Part shown: one piece after another, positions 33,051 through 40,506 of the stretch
Numbering within the stretch: position 1 is the stretch's first letter
Layout: every line of letters starts with the position of its first letter
Assembly (NCBI RefSeq): GCF_002008365.1
Contig: NZ_MRDL01000054.1
Span: 310,001 to 374,000, forward strand
DNA length: 64,000 nt
Direction of reading: 5' to 3'
Origin: Rhizobium leguminosarum bv. viciae USDA 2370
Lineage (GTDB): Bacteria > Pseudomonadota > Alphaproteobacteria > Rhizobiales > Rhizobiaceae
Notes under the pieces: generated by a model
Database searches by the model: none
What the model saw: only the letters and a program-made list of their open reading frames with translations
What the model was told of the DNA's origin: nothing
Program-made: the position numbers and the translations under genes

Positions 33051-35777
33051 CTATTTCAGCTTCTTCTTGAGATCGTAAAGTACATCCATTGCCTCGCGCG
33101 GCGTCATGTCGTCAAGGCTCATCGCTTTCAACGCCTCCTCGACCTTGGAGGGTCCGCGGGCGGTATCCTCGCGGCGTACCGCCACCTGGAAGAGCGGCAG
33201 GTCGTCGATCAGCTGGCTCGCCGGGTTCTTGCGGTCGGCATCTTCCAGACGGGTGAGCACATCGCGGGCTCGCGCCACGACCGAGGCCGGAAGCCCGGCA
33301 AGGCGCGCGACCTGAATGCCGTAGGAGCGGTCCGCTGCACCCGGCCCGACCTCGTGCAGGAAAATGACGTCGCCGTCCCATTCCTTGACGCGCATCGTGG
33401 CGTTCGACAGCCGGCCAAGCTTTTCCGAAAGCACGGTCAGCTCGTGGAAATGCGTGGCGAAGAGGCCGCGGCAGCGATTGGCTTCATGCAGGTGCTCGAC
33501 GGCGGCCCAGGCGATGGAAAGACCGTCGAACGTGGCGGTGCCGCGGCCGATCTCGTCGAGGATGACAAGGGAACGGTCGCTGGCCTGGTTGAGGATCGCC
33601 GCCGTTTCCACCATCTCGACCATGAAGGTCGAGCGACCGCGCGCCAGGTCGTCTGAGGCGCCGACACGCGAGAAAAGCCGGTCGACGATGCCGATATGGG
33701 CTGATGTCGCCGGCACGAAGGAGCCCATCTGCGCTAGAATGGCAATGAGCGCATTCTGGCGCAGGAAGGTCGACTTGCCGCCCATGTTCGGGCCGGTCAG
33801 CAGCCAGATCGCCCCGTCCCGGTCGCCGGTCTTTGGCGAGAGATCGCAATGATTGGCGACGAAGGGGCCGCCAGCCTGCCGCCGCAGCGCCTGCTCGACA
33901 ACCGGATGGCGCCCACCGTCGATGGCAAACATCTTCGAACCGTCGACCTGCGGGCGGCAATAGGCCTGCTCCTCGGCGAGAAGCGCCAGACCTGCGGCGA
34001 CGTCGATCACGGCAAGCGCCCGGGCGCCTGATTTGATCGCCTCGGCTTCCGCAACGACGGCCGCCGTCATCCTGTCGAAGGCTTCGAGCTCGATCGTAAG
34101 CGCCTGGTCGGCGGCATTGGCGATGCGGCTTTCGAGATCGGCAAGTTCGGTCGTGGTGAAGCGCATGGCGTTCGCCATCGTCTGGCGGTGGATGAAGCGG
34201 GCTTTCGCGTCTGCCGTCTCCGTCATCGGTGAGGCATTGCCGGCGGTGACTTCGATGAAATAACCGAGGACGTTGTTGTGCTTGATCTTCAACGACCGGA
34301 TGCCGGTTTCTTCGGCATATTGCAATTGCAGGCCGGCGATGACACGACGCGACTGGTCGCGCAGTGCCCGGACCTCGTCGAGCTCGGCGCTGGCGCCGTC
34401 ACGGAGAAAACCGCCATCGCGTTTCAACAGCGGCAATTCGTCGGCGAGCGTTTCGGCAAGCAGCTTCTCCAGGGCCGCGGGAAGGGCCTGCAGCCCGGAC
34501 AGTGCTTGGCCGAGCTCTTCGGGCAGCATCGTCTTGCCGAGCATCGCCGCAACTCCGCCCGCCGCTTCCAGGCCTTGGCGGATCGCCCAGAGATCGCGCG
34601 GGCCGCCGCGGTCGAGCGCCAGGCGTGACAGCGCGCGCGGCATGTCGGGCACATGTTTCAGCGTGTCGCGCAGATTACCGCAGAGCAGGGGTTCGTCGAT
34701 CAGGAAGCCGATCGAATCGAGCCGCGCATTGATGCGGGCGGGGTCGGTCAGCGGCGACATCAGCCGCTCGGCAAGAAGCCTGGCGCCGCCGCCGGTGACG
34801 GTGCGGTCGATCGCCTTCAAGAGCGAACCGTTGCGATCGCCCGAAAGCGTGCGGGCAAGTTCGAGATTGGCGCGGGTGGCAGGATCGATGAACAGTGTCG
34901 AGGCTGCACTTTCCCGTTCCGGCTTTCCAAGCGGCGGACGCTCGGCAATCTGCGTCTTTTCGACATAGGCGACTGCGGCCGCGGCTGCTGCCAGCTCGGC
35001 GCGCGAGAAGGTGCCGAAGCCGTCGAGAGTCGCGACGCCGAAATACCGCGCGATCCGGCCTTCGGCGCTGGCGCTGTCGAAGAGCACGGCCGGCTGCGGC
35101 ACGGCTGTCCGGCCGAGCACGTCGAAGACCGGCTTGAGTTCGGGATCGTGGAAGATCGTGTCGGGCAGGATGAGTTCGCGCGGATCGATGCGCAGGATAT
35201 CGGCAAGCAGGCGCGAGGCTTCGGTCTCGGCAAGCCGGAAGACGCCGGTGGAAATATCGATCCAGGCAAGCGCCAGCAAGGCCTCGCCGCTGCCGCGAAT
35301 ACGGGTCAGCGCCATCAGATAGTTGGATTCCGAGGGCGAAAGCAGCTTTTCCTCGGTGATCGTGCCTGGAGTGACGAGGCGGACGACGTCACGCTTGACG
35401 ACGGATTTCGCGCCGCGTTTCTTCGCTTCCGCGGGATCCTCGATCTGCTCGCAGACGGCGACACGGAAGCCGAGGGAAATCAGCTTCTGCAGATAGTCGT
35501 CGGCTGCATGCACCGGAACGCCGCACATCGGGATATCCTGGCCCATGTGCTGGCCGCGCTTCGTCAGCGTGATACCGAGCGCGCGGGAGGCTTCCAGCGC
35601 ATCCTCGAAGAACAGCTCATAGAAATCGCCCATGCGATAGAACAGAAGCGAACCGGGATTGTTCGCCTTGATCTCGATAAATTGCTCCATCATCGGCGTC
35701 GCCGAGGCACGGCTTTCCGCCGTGGCGAGCTCGGCAGCCGAAAAGGCTTCATTCCCTGTGTCTATTCGTGCGTTCAC
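33051..35777 (-). CDS. mutS: DNA mismatch repair protein MutS
   Basis: Mismatch-binding ATPase of 908 residues. The mismatch-contact motif is in LLFYRMGDFYELF (~residue 45), the Walker A is LTGPNMGGKSTFLRQ (~665), followed by the signature DDLARGRSTFMVEM and Walker B LVILDEIGRGT. The start is a GTG at 35777: no ATG or TTG occurs between it and the upstream in-frame TAG at 35829-35831, and the first ATG in frame lies inside the conserved region. Directly before the GTG is CTCCACCTCC, not a Shine-Dalgarno. Divergent from tme across 113 bases. Confidence 0.96.
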   Translation of the reverse strand: MNARIDTGNEAFSAAELATAESRASATPMMEQFIEIKANNPGSLLFYRMGDFYELFFEDALEASRALGITLTKRGQHMGQDIPMCGVPVHAADDYLQKLISLGFRVAVCEQIEDPAEAKKRGAKSVVKRDVVRLVTPGTITEEKLLSPSESNYLMALTRIRGSGEALLALAWIDISTGVFRLAETEASRLLADILRIDPRELILPDTIFHDPELKPVFDVLGRTAVPQPAVLFDSASAEGRIARYFGVATLDGFGTFSRAELAAAAAAVAYVEKTQIAERPPLGKPERESAASTLFIDPATRANLELARTLSGDRNGSLLKAIDRTVTGGGARLLAERLMSPLTDPARINARLDSIGFLIDEPLLCGNLRDTLKHVPDMPRALSRLALDRGGPRDLWAIRQGLEAAGGVAAMLGKTMLPEELGQALSGLQALPAALEKLLAETLADELPLLKRDGGFLRDGASAELDEVRALRDQSRRVIAGLQLQYAEETGIRSLKIKHNNVLGYFIEVTAGNASPMTETADAKARFIHRQTMANAMRFTTTELADLESRIANAADQALTIELEAFDRMTAAVVAEAEAIKSGARALAVIDVAAGLALLAEEQAYCRPQVDGSKMFAIDGGRHPVVEQALRRQAGGPFVANHCDLSPKTGDRDGAIWLLTGPNMGGKSTFLRQNALIAILAQMGSFVPATSAHIGIVDRLFSRVGASDDLARGRSTFMVEMVETAAILNQASDRSLVILDEIGRGTATFDGLSIAWAAVEHLHEANRCRGLFATHFHELTVLSEKLGRLSNATMRVKEWDGDVIFLHEVGPGAADRSYGIQVARLAGLPASVVARARDVLTRLEDADRKNPASQLIDDLPLFQVAVRREDTARGPSKVEEALKAMSLDDMTPREAMDVLYDLKKKLK

Positions 35778-35890
35778 GGAGGTGGAGTTTTTCCCAAAAA
35801 AACAGGTGCCAACCCTATCCGCGCGCCGCTATAGATGACAACAGCATTTGAGGAAGAGCAAAGCGTCGCCCACAGGACGTTGGAGGATTT

Positions 35891-38176
35891 ATGCCCGATA
35901 TCGATAAGAAGGACCGGCCGGTGACGTCTGTTACCGACCAGGAGGCGCTCGAATTTCACGCAATGGGCCGGCCCGGCAAGCTGGAGATCAACCCGACCAA
36001 GCCGATGGCGACGCAGCGCGACCTCTCGCTTGCCTATTCGCCGGGTGTTGCCGTGCCCGTCAAGGCGATCGCCGCCGATCCGCAGACGGCCTATGATTAC
36101 ACCGCCCGCGGCAACATGGTCGCCGTCATTTCCAACGGCACGGCAATCCTCGGCCTCGGTAATCTCGGCGCGCTGGCCTCCAAGCCCGTCATGGAAGGCA
36201 AGGCGGTGCTGTTCAAGCGCTTCGCCGACGTCGATTCCATCGACCTCGAGATCGATACGGAAAATGTCGACGAGTTCATCAACTGCGTGCGCTTCCTCGG
36301 TCCCTCCTTCGGCGGCATCAACCTCGAGGATATCAAGGCGCCGGATTGTTTCGTCATCGAAAGCCGGCTGCGCGAGCTGATGGATATTCCCGTCTTCCAT
36401 GACGACCAGCATGGAACGGCGATCATCGCCGCTGCCGGCCTCATCAATGCGCTGGAGCTGACCGGCCGCGACCTGAAGACGACGAAGCTCGTCTGCAACG
36501 GCGCGGGTGCTGCGGCGATCGCCTGCGTCGAACTGATCAAGGCGATGGGTTTTGCGCCTGAGAACGTCATCCTCTGCGATACCAAGGGCGTCATCTACCA
36601 GGGCCGCACCGAAGGCATGAACCAGTGGAAATCGGCGCATGCGGCAAAGACCGACAGACGCACGCTAGAAGAGGCGATGGAGGGCGCGGACGTCGTTTTC
36701 GGCCTGTCGCAGAAGGGCGCGTTTTCGGCCGAGATGATCCGCTCGATGGCCGAACGGCCGATCATCTTCGCCATGGCCAATCCCGATCCCGAGATCACGC
36801 CGGAAGAGGTCGCCCGCATCCGCGACGACGCCATCATGGCGACGGGTCGTTCGGACTATCCGAACCAGGTCAACAACGTCCTCGGCTTTCCCTATATCTT
36901 CCGCGGCGCTCTCGATGTGCGCGCCTCCACAATCAACGACGCGATGAAGATCGCCGCCGTCAAGGCGCTGGCAAACCTTGCCCGCGAGGACGTGCCGGAT
37001 GATGTGGTCGCCGCCTATCAGGGCAACCGGCCGCGTTTCGGGTCGCAATACATCATCCCCGTTCCTTTCGATCCCAGGCTGATCTCGGCGATCCCGGTTG
37101 CCGTCGCGCAAGCCGCGATCGAAAGCGGCGTCGCCCGCAAGGTCATCACCGACATGGCCGGCTACGCCCGCGAGTTGTCGGCGCGCCGCGATCCGATCGC
37201 CTCGACGCTTGCGAGACTCTACGAGCGTGTCCGCCGCCATCCGAAGCGGATCGTCTTTGCCGAGGCCGAGGAAGAACAGGTCCTGCGCGCCGCCATGTCC
37301 TATGCCAACCAGCAGCTCGGCACCGCCATCCTGCTCGGTCGCGAGGACCTGATCCGGGCGACGGCGGAACGCGCCGGCATCGATCTCAACCGGCCGGGCC
37401 TCGAGATCGTCAATGCCCGTATCTCGACCCGGGTCGAGGCGTATATCGACTATCTCTATGCCAGGCTGCAGCGGAAGGGTTATCTCCACCGCGATGCCCA
37501 GCGGCTGATCCACAACGACCGCAACCATTTCGCCGCCACCATGGTGGCGCTCGGCGACGCCGACGGCATGGTGACGGGGATTACCCGCAATTATTCGACG
37601 GCACTCGAAGATGTGCGCCGCTGCATCGACCAGAAGCCCGGCCATCGCGTCATCGGCGTATCCCTGGCGCTCTGCCGCGGCCGCACCGTTTTTGTTGCCG
37701 ATACCGCGGTGCATGACATGCCGACGGCCGAGGAGCTTGCCGATATCGCCGAGGAAGCCGCAGGTCTCGCGCGGCGCATGGGTTATCCGCCGCGTGTCGC
37801 CCTGCTTGCCTATTCCACCTTCGGCCACCCCTCGGGCGAACGCTCCGAGCGGGTGCGCGAAGCAGTGAAAATCCTCGACAAGCGCCGCGTCGATTTCGAA
37901 TATGATGGCGAGATGGCCGCCGATGTCGCCCTGAACCGCAAGGTGATGGAGCAATATCCCTTCTGCCGCCTCTCCGGCCCGGCCAACGTCCTCGTCATGC
38001 CGGCTTTCCACTCGGCCTCGATCTCGACCAAGATGCTGCAGGAGCTCGGCGGCTCCACGGTGATCGGCCCGATTCTCGTCGGCGTCGACAAGCCGGTGCA
38101 GATCACCTCGATGGGCGCCAAGGACAGCGACATCGTCAATATGGCGGCGATCGCCGCCTATGGGGCTGGTTCGTAA
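35891..38176 (+). CDS. tme: NADP-dependent malic enzyme with phosphotransacetylase-like domain
   Basis: Oxidative decarboxylation of malate to pyruvate with NADP. The 761-residue chimeric protein has an N-terminal malic enzyme part (~1-430: LAYSPGVAVPVKAI, FHDDQHGTAIIAAAG, LVCNGAGAAAIACVEL for NADP binding) and a C-terminal phosphotransacetylase-like part (~440-761). In Sinorhizobium the orthologue tme sits next to mutS and is dispensable for symbiosis while the NAD enzyme Dme is needed; the C-terminal half there has no phosphotransacetylase activity. Tme rather than Dme is inferred from the neighbour mutS. GGAGG at 35882-35886. Confidence 0.93.
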   Translation: MPDIDKKDRPVTSVTDQEALEFHAMGRPGKLEINPTKPMATQRDLSLAYSPGVAVPVKAIAADPQTAYDYTARGNMVAVISNGTAILGLGNLGALASKPVMEGKAVLFKRFADVDSIDLEIDTENVDEFINCVRFLGPSFGGINLEDIKAPDCFVIESRLRELMDIPVFHDDQHGTAIIAAAGLINALELTGRDLKTTKLVCNGAGAAAIACVELIKAMGFAPENVILCDTKGVIYQGRTEGMNQWKSAHAAKTDRRTLEEAMEGADVVFGLSQKGAFSAEMIRSMAERPIIFAMANPDPEITPEEVARIRDDAIMATGRSDYPNQVNNVLGFPYIFRGALDVRASTINDAMKIAAVKALANLAREDVPDDVVAAYQGNRPRFGSQYIIPVPFDPRLISAIPVAVAQAAIESGVARKVITDMAGYARELSARRDPIASTLARLYERVRRHPKRIVFAEAEEEQVLRAAMSYANQQLGTAILLGREDLIRATAERAGIDLNRPGLEIVNARISTRVEAYIDYLYARLQRKGYLHRDAQRLIHNDRNHFAATMVALGDADGMVTGITRNYSTALEDVRRCIDQKPGHRVIGVSLALCRGRTVFVADTAVHDMPTAEELADIAEEAAGLARRMGYPPRVALLAYSTFGHPSGERSERVREAVKILDKRRVDFEYDGEMAADVALNRKVMEQYPFCRLSGPANVLVMPAFHSASISTKMLQELGGSTVIGPILVGVDKPVQITSMGAKDSDIVNMAAIAAYGAGS

Positions 38177-38207
38177 ACTCGTCCTGCCGACATATGAGAC
38201 GGAATTC

Positions 38208-38246
38208 TCTGCCCGGCCGACCGCCCGTCGGCCGGGCAGAAGTTTT
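38208..38246 (+). terminator. Intrinsic terminator of tme
   Basis: Perfect 14-bp stem TCTGCCCGGCCGAC / GTCGGCCGGGCAGA (38208-38221 with 38227-38240), 5-base loop, then AGTTTT. It lies 32 bases after the stop. Confidence 0.9.
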
Positions 38247-38418
38247 CGTGGGCAGCCGCGATGAAGCTTCTGCCCGTGGTGTCAGCGGACACGGTTCTCT
38301 TTCAATGTCGGTGCATCGGGAGCCTCTTCCCGCCCAGGTAGTCCTGAGCAAGCGGAGCGTGCTACTCTTCCGATAAGTCATACTTTTGATATAATAACCC
38401 TATACGGGCGGCATAAAT

Positions 38419-38450
38419 TTGCCCGCAGGAACCTAAAAAACTGCGGGCAA
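38419..38450. repeat. Perfect 10-bp inverted repeat upstream of the AraC gene
   Basis: TTGCCCGCAG (38419-38428) and CTGCGGGCAA (38441-38450) separated by 12 bases including AAAAAA. It lies 51 bases before the AraC-family start, so it could be an operator or a leader hairpin. No T run follows. Confidence 0.6.
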
Positions 38451-38500
38451 TCGATGCGGTTTCGCAGCTCAGTTGTTTAATACCAGCCGGTTGGTTTCCC

Positions 38501-39490
38501 ATGCCAGAAAACGCATCTCCCAATTTCATCGCCCGATTTCAGGGGGCAACTTTCGACGATATGGTTGAGGCTCTGACCAAGGGGTTCGGTTCGTTCGACG
38601 CATGGCGCAATGGTCGAGAGAAACCACTCGACTGGAAGGTCGGGTTTTGGGGTGATGAAAGGTTGTCGCTGGTCAGCAACCAGGATTCCGGCGGCTGGGG
38701 TGCAAGAACGGCACATGGAACGCCGGAAACTCTGGCAATCATCATGCCGCGTACGGGTGCTCTCGATGTAGCGCTTGGTCGGACTGTGATCGAAGGGACA
38801 CCTGGGCGGCTGTTGTTGATGAACAATCTCGAGCCGGAACGGGTTTCCGTGCGGGCAGCGCCGCACCGGTCGGACACACTGAGTCTGAACTGGACAATCA
38901 TCGCTCAGACCGTCGCCGCCGTATTAGAGACCCCCTTGACCGGGGCAATGGACTTGGTACCGCTCATTGATCTTTCCACGGCGGCGGGCCAGTTGATCGG
39001 CAGTCTCGCCCAAACGATCATCATCGGCATGCGCAACAACGGGCCGCTCCTTCACTCGCCAATCGCCATGTTGAACCTGACCCAGGCGTTTGCCGATCTG
39101 CTGGTGCGCTCGGTTCCTCATCGGCTCTCGCATCTTCTTGACAAGAAAATCCATCTGATCGCACCACGGCATGTCCGTCGGGCAGTTGAATTTATGCATG
39201 CGAACATCGCACAGCCATTTACGATGCAGAGTGTCGCGGAGGCGGCAGGCATTTCCATTCGCGCTCTTGAAAGCGGTTTTCGTGCCTTCAAGGGAACCAC
39301 GCCGGCTGCCTACCTCAGGACGATCCGCTTGCAGGCGGTCCGAGAGGATCTCTGCGATCCTTCAAACCGGCAGCCGTTGCGGGACATCTGCTTGAGGTGG
39401 GGATTCTTTCACTTTGGCCGCTTTGCGGCAACCTATCGGGCGGCGTACGGAGAGAACCCGTCGGACACCAGAAGGCGAGCCGATCTGTGA
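38501..39490 (+). CDS. AraC-family transcription regulator
   Basis: Regulator of 329 residues: an N-terminal AraC_binding_2-type domain (~1-200) and a C-terminal double HTH (~225-325: HANIAQPFTMQSVAEAAGIS, ALESGFRAFKGTTPAAYLR, and FFHFGRFAATYRAAYGENPS). No ligand can be named. The ATG at 38501 lacks a good Shine-Dalgarno. It is a single gene placed between tme and olsB, which I recall as neighbours in Sinorhizobium, so it may be a later insertion. Its regulon is unknown. Confidence 0.88.
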   Translation: MPENASPNFIARFQGATFDDMVEALTKGFGSFDAWRNGREKPLDWKVGFWGDERLSLVSNQDSGGWGARTAHGTPETLAIIMPRTGALDVALGRTVIEGTPGRLLLMNNLEPERVSVRAAPHRSDTLSLNWTIIAQTVAAVLETPLTGAMDLVPLIDLSTAAGQLIGSLAQTIIIGMRNNGPLLHSPIAMLNLTQAFADLLVRSVPHRLSHLLDKKIHLIAPRHVRRAVEFMHANIAQPFTMQSVAEAAGISIRALESGFRAFKGTTPAAYLRTIRLQAVREDLCDPSNRQPLRDICLRWGFFHFGRFAATYRAAYGENPSDTRRRADL

Positions 39491-39519
39491 CAGACGATCG
39501 TCACTCTGCGTAGACTAAA

Positions 39520-40398
39520 TTAGCTCGCGAAGCGGCCGGCGTCGGCGCCGTAATAATTCAGGTAGCGGTCGGAAATGCTGGAGATCGGCAGCACGATCAG
39601 CACGTCGGTCGTGTTGAAGGCATGATCAATGACCGCGCTGGAGCCGACCATCGCGCCGAGGCGCAGATAGCCCTTGATCAGCGGCGGCAGCGCCATCAGC
39701 GCTCGCTTCGGGTTGATGGCCTCGACCGGCATCAGATCCATGTTGCGGGCGAGATCCGGCAGTGCCCCGACGGCCCACTCGTTCTTCGCCAGCACGTTGT
39801 GATAGAGGAAGGACAGCGCCAGCGCGTGGCTTTCGAGATAGACACCCGGGAACGAGGCGCAGCCGAACATGGCGCTGACGCCGTGTTTCAGCGCATAGGC
39901 CCAGTTGCCCTGCCACAGGAGCTCGACGGTGCGCTTGGTGCGGTATTCCGGCAGCACGCAGGAGCGGCCGAGCTCCATGAAGCGCTTGTCCGGATGTTTC
40001 GCGATAAGGCCCTCGATTTCGAATTCGGAAGCCGAGTAAAATCCGCCATTGGCGACGGCGACATCCTGACGCAACAGCCGGTAGGTGCCGACGATCTGGT
40101 CTTCCGGGTCGCCCTCGATCGAGCGGTCGAGAACGAGAAGATGGTCGCAGACGGCGTCATAGGCGTCGACATCACGCTGCCGGCGCATGGCATCCAGCGG
40201 CAGCTGCGCCTTCATTTCGTCGACGAACACGCGGTAGCGCACGGCCTGGGCAGCATCGATCTCCCGCGCCGTGCGGGCAAGGCGGGTCTCCAGATTGCCG
40301 ATGCGGCCGAGGATATCGCCGTCCTTCTGCACAGCAGCCGTCGAGGGTGGTGCAGCCTCCGCGGTGGTGTCACGATTCAGGATGTCGATGGCGGACAT
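39520..40398 (-). CDS. olsB: Ornithine lipid synthesis acyltransferase OlsB
   Basis: N-acyltransferase that joins a 3-hydroxyacyl chain from acyl carrier protein to the alpha-amino group of ornithine, giving lyso-ornithine lipid. The 292-residue protein has a GNAT-like fold; family stretches visible are RYRVFVDEMKAQLP, FMELGRSCVLPEYRTKRTVELLWQG split over the core, and FGCASFPG. Sometimes annotated as hemolysin-like. GGGAGAA precedes the ATG. It converges with the AraC gene and follows the hybrid kinase gene on the other side. The likely second enzyme, the PlsC-type protein, is at 21926-22723. Confidence 0.93.
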   Translation of the reverse strand: MSAIDILNRDTTAEAAPPSTAAVQKDGDILGRIGNLETRLARTAREIDAAQAVRYRVFVDEMKAQLPLDAMRRQRDVDAYDAVCDHLLVLDRSIEGDPEDQIVGTYRLLRQDVAVANGGFYSASEFEIEGLIAKHPDKRFMELGRSCVLPEYRTKRTVELLWQGNWAYALKHGVSAMFGCASFPGVYLESHALALSFLYHNVLAKNEWAVGALPDLARNMDLMPVEAINPKRALMALPPLIKGYLRLGAMVGSSAVIDHAFNTTDVLIVLPISSISDRYLNYYGADAGRFAS

Positions 40399-40506
40399 GA
40401 CGATTCTCCCGTTGCCGGCTTATCGACGCCATAAAACACTTCTCTGCGACAGGAAAGTGACATTTTGAATTTCCAAGCGCAAGCAGCGGGCCGGTTCCTG
40501 AGGCGC

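Larger units (their letters stand above)
38177..38500. other. Intergenic region between tme and the AraC gene
   Basis: This 324-base gap holds the strong tme terminator (38208-38246) and, closer to the AraC gene, an inverted repeat TTGCCCGCAG / CTGCGGGCAA (38419-38428 with 38441-38450). Between them is a more AT-rich stretch (38370-38420). No gene is supported. Confidence 0.6.

Noticed and set aside
35434..38176. Separate phosphotransacetylase gene inside tme
   Set aside because: The phosphotransacetylase-like half is in frame with the malic enzyme half without a stop; this two-domain form is normal for rhizobial malic enzymes.
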